NCBI RefSeq assembly: GCF_000621445.1
Contig: NZ_JHYI01000041.1
Coordinates: 1-36,665, forward strand
Reading direction: 5' to 3'
From: Alkalihalobacillus bogoriensis ATCC BAA-922
GTDB lineage: Bacteria > Bacillota > Bacilli > Bacillales > Bacillaceae_F
DNA: 36,665 nucleotides
The notes under the pieces are model-generated. The model did not search any database. It had not been told where the DNA came from and saw only the letters and a list, made by a program, of their open reading frames with translations. The first letter of the stretch is position 1. Every line of letters begins with the position of its first letter. Shown one piece after another: positions 16,934 through 24,329 of the stretch. A program made the position numbers and the translations under genes.

Positions 16934-19291
16934 ATGATAACAACTCAACTCAATCTAAACATCCCTACTATCTTAGTAGAGCAAAAACAATGGAACTGCT
17001 TTCGCTATATGGAAGGTAGTCAAGAAGTAAAAGTCCAGCCATATGATAGAAGGCATGGATTGGGACTAAACATTGTTAATAAAAACAATTGGCTTAGCTA
17101 TGAGGAGGCTACTGCCAAGCTAAGTGATCAGAAGTTGGATGGAGTAGGTTTCATCCTATCAGAAGAAGATGATTATGTATCCTTAGTCGTCAACAATTGC
17201 AAAAATGATACTAAAGAGTGGAGCAAAACAGCTACTTTCACGATGGACAAGTTGAGAGGAAAGGCTTTTGCGGTTTATCTACAGCAATTAAATCAGTTGC
17301 AATTCTTGTGCAAAGTGGGACAAGACCTGGAAACATCCTTAATTACGCTTTCTGATCTTGAAATCCACTCAAAATCTTACTTCTTTGCTGTAACCGATGA
17401 AACAATAGAGGATTTTGACGTAGTAAGTGATTGTACTGCTGAAATTGAGAGTATTGTTAAGGAATTCAGGGATAAGAGGCAAGGTAATGAAGGAGTAGAA
17501 GGTGTAGTTGAAGAAGGTGAACCGTCAGAGCAAAATTGTTCTTCAAATGATAAATTTGTTGACCGTCACTACTTCAATGATTTAGAACAGCAATTAAAAG
17601 ATGTAAGTCAATGGGATGGAAGTATAATATCTGCTTTTAATAATGAAGCGGGATCGGGCAAAAGTCATTTTTCCTTCGACACTTTTGCAGATATTGCTGT
17701 AAATACGGAGCATAAAATACTTTACGTTCAGAGATTTAAAAGGAATGAAGCTCTGGTTCAGACTGTTAACGAAATCAATAAACATGCAGGTGAAAAAGTA
17801 GCTGATTTCATTGATGGTGACATTAACAAAGTTACAAGAAACAAAAGGAAAAAGAGCAAGAGAGAAAAGAAGCTAAAGGCAAAAGTATTAGTAATTACTC
17901 ATAAGATGTATTCGAAAATCTGTAAAGGAGAGTACAGCGATATTATAGAAGGTCGTGAAATCTTGGTTATTGATGAATTTTTTGATCCTGTCGAACGAGT
18001 AACAGTTACAGAACAAGATATAAAAGAATTGTGGTATGAAGCAGGTCGTTTTACGAATCAAGCGTTGATTGAAACTCTTGCTAAAGAATTACGAGACTTG
18101 TTAGAACTTCACATAGAAAATCCCCGTAACAATAAAAAAATCCCCTTTATTGATTTCCCAAAAGATAAGTACGACTCATATAAAGAAATTCTTCAAGAAT
18201 TCCTTATTTTAAAAGATACAAAAGCTAAAGAAGAAATAGTGTTTGCAGAAAAAATTCTTAAAATACTTGAAAACGGTTGTCGCTATTACAACAAAGCTTT
18301 TCACACATTTGATAACCATTTGAAATTTAAACTACTGAATAATAATATCGTTCTTGATGCAAATGCAGGCTTTGATTACCGCTACCAACTCTCCAAGTTC
18401 TTCCATGTACGCCCACAAGATAAATTCTTCTCTTACGAAAATTCTATTTTTACTCATTACAAAGTGAATACGAGCAAGTTAGCACTTTCAAAAAATAGCA
18501 ACCTTTTTGAATTAGCTTTAAAAGTGCTCCCACTTGATTTTAAAGACAAAACGCTGTATGTGGTGGATAAAGAGAGTGTAGACAAATTAAAAAATGAACT
18601 CCACAATTTTCTAAAGTGTCTTCAAAAAAGTGAAGATGAGATTGAGACTATAATGAACGAAATGATAGAAATAGATTACTTTGGCAACTTAATTGGCGAA
18701 AACAACTATCGTGATTTTAGCAAAGTGGTTACGCTGAAAACTCCAAATTATGACTATCTAAGCTATGTTCTTCAATATGATTACTTTAAAGGTAGTGAGG
18801 AAAAACAGGAAGATATTGAGATTTTTAAACATGAAGGTGTAGAGAGAATCCGAACTACCAATATATTGGGTGAAATCTATCAGGCGTTAAAACGGATCAA
18901 TCGGGATAATAGTAGACCAGCTGAGTATATAGTTTTCACGTCAAATGATCTCGTTGTAGACCAGCTTATCCATGAGTTTCCTAATATCCAGGTAGAACGT
19001 AAAGAAATTGAAATAGCTGACGAAACAGATATTGAAATCAAAAAAGAAAATAAGCAAACCGAAATGAATATACGAAGAAACAAGATTAAGGAATATCTTT
19101 TGCAGTGCAAAGAAGCTGGTAAGAGTGAAGTGAGTAAACAGGAAATCAAAGATGCGATTGATTACCATGATGCTAAGAACTTTAGTAAGTTGTTAAATCC
19201 GTTAAAAGTATTTTTCGATCAGCATGGTATGATAAACAAAAAATATGCTATCGTAATTGAAGATAATATAAACGAAAAACAGGCATCGTAA
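16934..19291 (+). CDS. primase-like/helicase protein, candidate plasmid replication factor
   Basis: The 785-residue protein starts at ATG 16934 behind AAGGAG. Residues 12-90 resemble the N-terminus of primase-polymerase proteins (QWNCFRYMEGSQEVKVQPYD, NNWLSYEEA, LDGVGFILSEEDDYVSLVVNNC), but where active enzymes carry the acidic IDLDDC motif this one has LVVNNC, so the primase centre looks dead. A helicase-type ATPase follows: Walker A AGSGKSH at 239-245, VLVITHKMY near 320, and Walker B ILVIDEFF at 343-350. The C-terminus (about 727-780) looks like a winged helix. It lies between a regulator and the structured region at 19.35 kb, typical for a replication initiator or helicase loader. I did not match it to a named family. 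Confidence 0.6.
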   Translation: MITTQLNLNIPTILVEQKQWNCFRYMEGSQEVKVQPYDRRHGLGLNIVNKNNWLSYEEATAKLSDQKLDGVGFILSEEDDYVSLVVNNCKNDTKEWSKTATFTMDKLRGKAFAVYLQQLNQLQFLCKVGQDLETSLITLSDLEIHSKSYFFAVTDETIEDFDVVSDCTAEIESIVKEFRDKRQGNEGVEGVVEEGEPSEQNCSSNDKFVDRHYFNDLEQQLKDVSQWDGSIISAFNNEAGSGKSHFSFDTFADIAVNTEHKILYVQRFKRNEALVQTVNEINKHAGEKVADFIDGDINKVTRNKRKKSKREKKLKAKVLVITHKMYSKICKGEYSDIIEGREILVIDEFFDPVERVTVTEQDIKELWYEAGRFTNQALIETLAKELRDLLELHIENPRNNKKIPFIDFPKDKYDSYKEILQEFLILKDTKAKEEIVFAEKILKILENGCRYYNKAFHTFDNHLKFKLLNNNIVLDANAGFDYRYQLSKFFHVRPQDKFFSYENSIFTHYKVNTSKLALSKNSNLFELALKVLPLDFKDKTLYVVDKESVDKLKNELHNFLKCLQKSEDEIETIMNEMIEIDYFGNLIGENNYRDFSKVVTLKTPNYDYLSYVLQYDYFKGSEEKQEDIEIFKHEGVERIRTTNILGEIYQALKRINRDNSRPAEYIVFTSNDLVVDQLIHEFPNIQVERKEIEIADETDIEIKKENKQTEMNIRRNKIKEYLLQCKEAGKSEVSKQEIKDAIDYHDAKNFSKLLNPLKVFFDQHGMINKKYAIVIEDNINEKQAS

Positions 19292-19300
19292 ATAGGTAAG

Positions 19301-19340
19301 GTCAGCAGTTATCATGATCAAACTGCTGGCTTTTTTATTT
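19301..19340 (+). terminator. intrinsic terminator of the primase-like gene
   Basis: GTCAGCAGTT pairs with AACTGCTGGC around ATCATGATCA and is followed by T6. The reverse strand lacks a T run, so it works only on plus-strand transcripts. Confidence 0.9.
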
Positions 19341-19344
19341 ATTG

Positions 19345-20435
19345 CTGAAACGTAATGCCCCGTTAGCTAATGAACAAATAAAAGAATAAGCAATGGGAAA
19401 ATAGATTTATAAGAAATCCATATTATGTATAGGAGATATCACAATCAATAGCTTTATAGCAAATAGCATTAGAGCAGTGGTGTAGCAAATCAACATATAC
19501 AAGGAACTAACAGCAATAGAATGAACTAATGAACAAAGCAATCGGTTTGCTATAAAGCGTTAATTCTTTTGTTGTAGTAATTTTATTTCTTTGAAGCAAA
19601 CCTTTATTGATAAGTAATTTGCTGTGAAATCTCCTATTTGATGTGCTTTGTTCAATTGCATTCAATGGCAAATAGAAGTAGTAGAAATCTCCACTGTATT
19701 ATTGGATATGAATGGAAAGACTACTTCTATTTGTGTATCAAAGCAACAATGAAATATGGTTATGGCTATATATCATATTTGCTATGTGCGTTGCTTTGAA
19801 TAAATGCAATAGAAGCAGTACTAATCATTAGTAGTAATGCTATCATTCATGATTGTGTAGCTTCTATATGTTAGTTTGCATTCATTGCAATGTATATGTA
19901 GTAGTTGCAGTGAATTCTCCTATGTTGAATGTTGCTTTCATATTATATGCAATGCAATAGAAGCCATAAAATTTATAACTGAATTCAAGAAATGTTGTTA
20001 TGCTTCTATGGCATTTTGTTTTCATTACATTGTAGTGATATCTTCTATTTTGCTATTTTCATTGAATTCCATACAATAGAAGAGTATTTCCATATAAAAA
20101 TAGCAGATTATACGTTTTCTTCACCTTCTATTTGCGTATCTCCAATTTTTGTATATGTATTATCTGATGCGGAGAAAACTCAATTAGGTAATTGCAACTA
20201 TTGTTAAGAAGTATTCATCTGTTTTTTCCATTATTTCGTATGGTATATACATTACCCGTATGTTCGTTTTCTCCTTTATATATATATAAGAATCATACGA
20301 CTAAAATTAAAGGTTTTATGCATCAGATAAAAAATCAGATATTTATCAAATAGAACAGATGGGGCATTACGAATAATCGAAAATAACGAGCCGTATGTTA
20401 GAAGCAGAAGGTAGTAACATTAAGTTATACGGCTA
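19345..20435 (+). ncRNA. candidate large structured non-coding RNA (about 1.1 kb)
   Basis: No plausible gene exists here; the small ORFs are short, lack ribosome binding sites and overlap the repeats. Long complementary arms are: 19351-19361 with 20361-20371 (CGTAATGCCCC, perfect, enclosing almost everything); 19429-19442 with 20035-20048 (14 pairs, one internal G-U); 19451-19463 with 19546-19558 (13, perfect); 19530-19540 with 19644-19654 (11); 19669-19682 with 19720-19733 (14, perfect); 19738-19747 with 19790-19799 (10) around 19752-19760/19772-19780; 19809-19816/19860-19867; 19884-19897/19945-19958; 19951-19964/20002-20015; 20041-20049/20075-20083; 20160-20170/20320-20330 (11, perfect); 20390-20396/20427-20433. 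Non-Watson-Crick positions are mostly G-U on the plus strand, which favours a plus-strand RNA. Some arms compete or cross, implying pseudoknots or switching. A replication origin is the main alternative. No clear promoter was found. Confidence 0.55.
19624..20048 (+). repeat. repeated GTGAWWTCTCCTAT-type and AATAGAAG/CTTCTAT words
   Basis: Near-identical 14-mers occur at 19624-19637 (GTGAAATCTCCTAT), 19910-19923 (GTGAATTCTCCTAT) and 20035-20048 (GTGATATCTTCTAT), with an inverted copy at 19429-19442. AATAGAAG recurs at about 19672, 19808, 19956 and 20075, and CTTCTAT at about 19724, 19861, 20003, 20042 and 20126, giving a degenerate period of roughly 120-150 nt. The unit looks like a repeated stem-loop module. 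Confidence 0.65.
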
Positions 20436-20465
20436 ATATTGATATAATGTTAAACCGTGTGTTAT

Positions 20466-20477
20466 CTGCGGCCGCAG
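20466..20477. repeat. GC-rich 12-bp perfect palindrome
   Basis: CTGCGGCCGCAG is a perfect palindrome standing out in strongly AT-rich sequence just after the structured region. Its role is unknown. Confidence 0.5.
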
Positions 20478-20520
20478 TTTTGCAGAAGTAGGCGTAGTAG
20501 ACATAATGCGTATTGGAGCC

Positions 20521-20572
20521 AAAAAAGGTAAGGACATTTGAAGTCAAAATCTCAAGTCCCTACCTTTTATTT
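20521..20572. terminator. bidirectional terminator hairpin
   Basis: Arms AAAAAAGGTAAGGAC and GTCCCTACCTTTT pair with one G-U position. The minus strand has the better T run, so it ends the 20603 gene; on the plus strand it could end a transcript coming from the structured region. Confidence 0.75.
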
Positions 20573-20602
20573 GGAATTACTATAAGAAATGATTCTCTTA
20601 TA

Positions 20603-20932
20603 TTAAGAATAGATCTCTTTTGCTTTCTCTTTTCCGATATCAATAACATGCTTAACCGCTTTTTTTATCCAAGGTTTACTGAGGTCGTCATGACCAGCTT
20701 TCGAATGAAAGTCTTCAATTAGCTCTTTGCTAATTACGCATAGGATTTTCACGCTTGTGCCATCCTCACGCCTAATATCATCAATTTGCTGTTCTACAGG
20801 ATACGATAGATAACGATAAACATTACGATCATCAATTAAGATGTGAATCTTGGAAAGATCCCTCTTTAAAACAGACTGCACAACAGCCTCAATAAATTTC
20901 TTTTCACCATTTTGGATAAATTTTTTTCTCAT
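20603..20932 (-). CDS. hypothetical protein (109 aa)
   Basis: ATG 20932 follows GGAGG at good spacing. The protein begins MRKKFIQNGEKKFIEAVVQS, has a beta segment DLSKIHILIDDRNVYRYLSY and another TSVKILCVISKEL, and ends in a helix. The mixture of helix and strands in 109 residues suggests a compact alpha/beta domain, but no family is recognised. It is a monocistronic minus-strand gene with its own terminator, next to the structured region. Confidence 0.65.
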   Translation of the reverse strand: MRKKFIQNGEKKFIEAVVQSVLKRDLSKIHILIDDRNVYRYLSYPVEQQIDDIRREDGTSVKILCVISKELIEDFHSKAGHDDLSKPWIKKAVKHVIDIGKEKAKEIYS

Positions 20933-21210
20933 AGTTACCTCCGTAATAATTTAATTTTAAAAAAGAATTGCTAATGTATAGGGATTTCATGTAGAACAAT
21001 AAAACATACGTGTATTTATAATGGAATTGAGTAAATGGAAGATTATAGATGGGATAAAATTTAATTATTAAAACGTAGAAAAATTTAGGTGATATTGCTT
21101 AATAAGAGTGGCAGAACGCATTACCTATAGCAGTTAATGGGTTTTGCGTTCTACTTATGTATAAGGAAAGTTTACAATATGGCAAGGTAAGTATGCAGGA
21201 AAAAGGAGTT
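20933..21210. other. intergenic region with a hairpin
   Basis: AGAACGCA (21113-21120) and TGCGTTCT (21145-21152) pair perfectly, with flanking partial pairing that extends the stem. No T run follows on either strand, so this is not a typical terminator. It may be a structured leader or a small RNA. Nothing else is seen here. Confidence 0.35.
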
Positions 21211-21393
21211 TTAATTTACAACGGGAACTTTAGTAAATGACTTTTTGCTGTAATTGTTTAATAGGGTGTCAAGGTGTTGACTAAGTTTAATGGTAGACGG
21301 ATGAAGTAACCCTTTCCTCATGCCTGTTTCAATCATTTGTGCTCGTATAAATTCTATTTTTTCTGCTGATGAGATATCTACTTCTATATTCAT
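21211..21393 (-). CDS. Spo0E-family aspartyl-phosphate phosphatase
   Basis: This 60-residue protein starts at ATG 21393 behind AAGGAG. It has the complete Spo0E-type signature: IEFIRAQMIETGMRKGLLHP, then TIKLSQHLDTLLNNY, where the S-Q-x-L-D motif holds the key aspartate. Members dephosphorylate Spo0A-P or related response regulators and delay sporulation. A plasmid copy could tune the host's decision to sporulate. The length and motif spacing are normal. It is transcribed opposite to the ATPase/four-helix operon. Confidence 0.9.
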   Translation of the reverse strand: MNIEVDISSAEKIEFIRAQMIETGMRKGLLHPSTIKLSQHLDTLLNNYSKKSFTKVPVVN

Positions 21394-21615
21394 AGCAATG
21401 CTCCTTCGTTTAAAAAGATAGAGTATACCATTTATACAAATACTATATCAAATAATTGTAAAATATTGTAGATAATTTAACATTTTTTTAATTTATTGTT
21501 GTATATTTGTTCGGTGGTATTAAGGTGTCGAACATGGTAGAACCGATTTTGTATTTGCAGAAAGTTGACTTTGTTGTTTAATAGTCTTGTAACAAAAGAA
21601 AGGAGAGTGTTATCA

Positions 21616-22458
21616 GTGAATGCATTAGCAACTGAAGAAAAAAATGAGAAAGTTTTTACAGAACTAACCCCTTATTTGAAAGGCATATTTTTGGATGAAA
21701 TATACCCAAAAAATCTTATTCGAACCAATCTGAACAACGTAAATGAATTGTTGTCTGGGGGATTAAATACAGGAGTATATTCGTTAGTAGGAAAGTTTCA
21801 TGAAGCTTTATTTGGACTATCGACACACTTGATTGAAGATTTTGCTTCACAAAAGATGGCAGTAATTTATATCACTGAAAATGTAAAAAGAAAGCAATTC
21901 ATTCAACAGTTAATGGTTAGACATTATTACAAACAAATGAGAGATCAAGCCCCATCACTATCTTCTATTATCCATGAAATCAATACCACCCCCTTTACAA
22001 AAGAGAGTCTGCTCAAATCGATGCGATCCATTACAAATTATATTTCTGTTGTCGAGCGTACCATTGAATTCGAGGAATTGAAGCAAAAACTCACTATACA
22101 AAAAAGGAAGAATAGCAAGTTGATAGTTTTCGTAGACGGTTATTATCAGTATAGAGATGACGTAGACAGTGCATTATTAAGCAGTCTTTCGATAGATTTG
22201 TCTATTCCTATCTTTGTTTCAAAACACCTTTGTTTGGAAGATTATCAGCAACTACAATCTGGTTTTCCACCATCTTATTTGCTCTCCCAAAATGATTACC
22301 TCTTATTTTTAGAAGAAGTAAATCCTCAAACTAATGCAAAAACTTCTCCAGAATTTTCACTTTTCAATATAGCTATTTATAGTGAACTACTTCCCTACCA
22401 GACAAAACAAACCCATCTAACTTATCACAATGACTATTTTTATTTCCAAGACGCTTAG
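21616..22458 (+). CDS. DnaB/RecA-like ATPase homologue lacking Walker A
   Basis: GTG 21616 follows AAGGAGAG; upstream codons in the frame lack a ribosome binding site. The layout recalls the DnaB C-terminal (RecA-like) core: NVNELLSGGLNTGVYSLVG aligns with the segment entering the P-loop, MAVIYITENVKRKQFIQQLM with the strand and helix after it, and KLIVFVDGYYQY with Walker B. At the P-loop itself the sequence is GKFHEALFGL, with no GxxGxGK(S/T), so ATP hydrolysis is unlikely. It is the first of four closely spaced genes and may be a scaffold or inhibitor that mimics a replicative helicase. The family assignment rests on pattern, not on a search. Confidence 0.55.
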   Translation: MNALATEEKNEKVFTELTPYLKGIFLDEIYPKNLIRTNLNNVNELLSGGLNTGVYSLVGKFHEALFGLSTHLIEDFASQKMAVIYITENVKRKQFIQQLMVRHYYKQMRDQAPSLSSIIHEINTTPFTKESLLKSMRSITNYISVVERTIEFEELKQKLTIQKRKNSKLIVFVDGYYQYRDDVDSALLSSLSIDLSIPIFVSKHLCLEDYQQLQSGFPPSYLLSQNDYLLFLEEVNPQTNAKTSPEFSLFNIAIYSELLPYQTKQTHLTYHNDYFYFQDA

Positions 22459-22479
22459 AAAGAGAGAGGAGATTAGAAA

Positions 22480-22881
22480 ATGGCACAAAGAAAACCACGA
22501 GTATTAAATTTTAGAGATCTTACTGTTTACCAAAAAGCAATATGTTATCAGAAGGAAATATATGAAGCTATCAAAGCTTTCCCTCATTTTGAAGACGATG
22601 TATTGATCACTGCCCTACGTAAGAATGTTGTTTCAATTACTTTGAATATCGCAGAGGGTAATGCAAACTTTTATTACAACAAAGAACATGATCGTTACAA
22701 TACTGCCGTTGAGAAATTGTCATCAACAAGGGCTATCCTTGATTTAGCTCTCTCATTGAACTATATCTCGGCACAACAGTATAAGGAGCTTGATAATTTG
22801 GCTGAAGAGGTGTTAAGAATGTTGATTAAGTTAATGGATAAAATTCATATTAAAAATAAAAGAAGTGAATCTGCATGTTAA
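22480..22881 (+). CDS. four-helix-bundle protein, S23/Avd-like, copy 1
   Basis: ATG 22480 sits behind GAGGAG, 21 nt after the ATPase gene. The 133-residue protein fits the S23-type four-helix-bundle family: LNFRDLTVYQKAICYQKEIY (helix 1), LITALRKNVVSITLNIAEGN with the conserved IAEG, YNTAVEKLSSTRAILDLAL (helix 3) and QYKELDNLAEEVLRMLIKLM (helix 4). Relatives include proteins encoded in 23S rRNA intervening sequences and the Avd subunit of diversity-generating retroelements, which bind nucleic acid. No reverse transcriptase or template repeat is nearby. This copy is closest to the family consensus. Confidence 0.9.
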   Translation: MAQRKPRVLNFRDLTVYQKAICYQKEIYEAIKAFPHFEDDVLITALRKNVVSITLNIAEGNANFYYNKEHDRYNTAVEKLSSTRAILDLALSLNYISAQQYKELDNLAEEVLRMLIKLMDKIHIKNKRSESAC

Positions 22882-23267
22882 AAGAGCTGAGTGCATTAAA
22901 AATGACAACTTTAAATATTGTAGAGTTTGCACAGCATTTTAAAGTTGAAATGGAAAAAATTGTAGCAAAACTTCCTCAGTATGAAAAGTATAATTTAATT
23001 GATCAAGCTATTAGAGCAAGTGAGTCTATTTATAGTAATAAGAAAGACTATGAAAAGTTGACGACTTTGCAAGCCTTTGATCATTTGAATATTTCGCTGG
23101 GAAGTTGTGCAGAGTGCATGGCTATTATCGACTCATGCTATTCGTTAAGTTATATTACAATAGAAGAGTTCGATACACTTAATGGTATAGCAGAAAGTAT
23201 CTACAAGGAATTAGTCCATGTGCTAAATAGGATGAAAAGGGAGGAGACGGATTATGCATGTTGCTAA
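22875..23267 (+). CDS. four-helix-bundle protein, divergent copy 2
   Basis: ATG 22875 overlaps the previous gene's end by 7 nt; ATG 22902 is a possible alternative start. The 130-residue protein has the same helix lengths and spacing as copy 1: TLNIVEFAQHFKVEMEKIV, NLIDQAIRASESIYSN in the IAEG position, FDHLNISLGSCAECMAIID, and FDTLNGIAESIYKELVHVL. The N-terminal FRDL motif is lost and the centre has diverged, so it is a diverged paralogue probably forming mixed oligomers with its neighbours. It ends in a Cys-Cys dipeptide. Confidence 0.8.
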   Translation: MLKELSALKMTTLNIVEFAQHFKVEMEKIVAKLPQYEKYNLIDQAIRASESIYSNKKDYEKLTTLQAFDHLNISLGSCAECMAIIDSCYSLSYITIEEFDTLNGIAESIYKELVHVLNRMKREETDYACC

Positions 23268-23619
23268 CTTTCGCAAGAGTTCGTTATACCAGAATTCCTT
23301 AGAATTATTTCATGAGGTGTATCTAACAACAGAAGAGAATGGTGATAAATTAACAGAAATTGAAATAAAACAATTACGTGAAAGAGTAATTAAAAATACG
23401 ACAAAGATAACAACAGGTATCATACAGCAAAATATAAAGATGAAGTTTCGTTATTTTAACCATGCAAAAAAAGAAATAGAGAAACTAATGGAAGAAGCTT
23501 TTACACTGTATCAACAGGGAAAAATTTCTGATTCGGATGGGCAAATTATTGAGTATTATTCAATACAGATTTTGAAGTTACTAAATTATTATTTTGGAAA
23601 AAATAAAAGAGATGGCTAA
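23254..23619 (+). CDS. four-helix-bundle protein, divergent copy 3
   Basis: ATG 23254 follows GGAGGAG and overlaps copy 2 by 14 nt. The 121-residue protein begins NFRKSSLYQNSLELFHEVY, the counterpart of the FRDLxVYQKA helix of copy 1, then IKQLRERVIKNTTKITTGII replaces the IAEG helix, YFNHAKKEIEKLMEEAFTLY is helix 3 and a final helix ends in GKNKRDG. It is clearly a third member of the same fold, more basic than copy 2. Overlapping starts throughout indicate fixed stoichiometry. Confidence 0.75.
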   Translation: MHVANFRKSSLYQNSLELFHEVYLTTEENGDKLTEIEIKQLRERVIKNTTKITTGIIQQNIKMKFRYFNHAKKEIEKLMEEAFTLYQQGKISDSDGQIIEYYSIQILKLLNYYFGKNKRDG

Positions 23620-23628
23620 TCATATAAA

Positions 23629-23668
23629 ATGTGCTCGAACTTGCATGAGGCAAGTCAAGCACATTACA
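23629..23668. terminator. hairpin terminator between convergent genes
   Basis: ATGTGCT and AGCACAT form the outer stem, with ACTTGC/GCAAGT inside. It separates the four-helix-bundle operon from the minus-strand gene at 23673. Confidence 0.6.
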
Positions 23669-23672
23669 TATT

Positions 23673-24098
23673 TTACAGTATATTGCTGTCTACAATTTTT
23701 TGAAGTAGCTCTTTGAATTTAGTGCTCTGAAAGTCATAGTTTGCCAATTTATCCGAATACAAAATAATTCGCAACGTATCATACTTGTCTCCGTCAATCG
23801 TTGGGTTAATGTGGGATTGATTTTTACTTTGAGCCAATTCTCTTTTTAATGGAAGTAAAGTAAGGTCTTTTAGTTCTTCTTCATTAAATAAACCAACAGG
23901 GTAATCTAAATCAATTCTCAGCCTGTCCGTACCCAAATGAATTTTTCCCCATTTATCAGACCGTTCTTTCCATGTGAGCCCCGATGTGCTAACAACATTA
24001 TAGATTTGTTTTTCCTGATGACTAATATTTACCCTGCAACTACGGTACGATTCAATAACATTGCTAATTTCTTTTCTTTTTTCTTGAATACGGTCCAT
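23673..24098 (-). CDS. hypothetical protein (141 aa)
   Basis: ATG 24098 lies 7 nt after AAAGGGGAC. An N-terminal helix (MDRIQEKRKEISNVIESYRS) precedes a strand-rich middle with KERSDKWGKIHLGTDRLRID and DLDYPVGLF, and a C-terminal helical end. I recognise no family. It is convergent with the four-helix-bundle operon and divergent from the PD-(D/E)XK gene. Confidence 0.65.
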   Translation of the reverse strand: MDRIQEKRKEISNVIESYRSCRVNISHQEKQIYNVVSTSGLTWKERSDKWGKIHLGTDRLRIDLDYPVGLFNEEELKDLTLLPLKRELAQSKNQSHINPTIDGDKYDTLRIILYSDKLANYDFQSTKFKELLQKIVDSNIL

Positions 24099-24148
24099 GA
24101 CAGTCCCCTTTCAAATTGATAAGGTAGTTTAATACCAAAAGCTAAACA

Positions 24149-24169
24149 GGTTAGGAAAATAACTGTATC
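24149..24169 (+). repeat. 21-bp repeat, copy upstream of the nuclease gene
   Basis: GGTTAGGAAAATAACTGTAT followed by C is identical to 25413-25433; a degenerate copy is at 25472-25492. Together they bracket the nuclease gene. The core GTTAGGAAAATAAC is an imperfect dyad. Confidence 0.7.
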
Positions 24170-24250
24170 GCTTTTGTCTTAATAATAGGTTTAATTCAGT
24201 TAAGAAGTAAACATGATTGGTTAAGGCTTGTTTTTTAATAATTTGCCGTA

Positions 24251-24281
24251 AACCCAAAAGATAAAATCAAGCTTTTGGGTT
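24251..24281 (+). promoter_or_regulatory. leader hairpin upstream of the nuclease gene
   Basis: AACCCAAAAG (24251-24260) pairs perfectly with CTTTTGGGTT (24272-24281). There is no T run, so it is more likely a transcript leader structure or protein site than a terminator. Confidence 0.45.
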
Positions 24282-24329
24282 AAGAGAAATGGATTTTTCC
24301 ATATATGTGTTGAGAGGAGTTGTATTAGA

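Noticed and set aside
19876-20207. Two overlapping short plus-strand ORFs inside the structured region
   Set aside because: They are Cys- and Phe-rich with no ribosome binding sites, and they run straight through the inverted repeats; they look like chance frames.
20460-20520. A tRNA or dif-like site near the GC-rich palindrome
   Set aside because: No cloverleaf can be drawn and the sequence does not resemble the Bacillus dif consensus.
22480-23619. A diversity-generating retroelement, suggested by Avd-like proteins
   Set aside because: No reverse transcriptase, no template/variable repeat pair and no target protein with a C-type lectin fold are present in the window.
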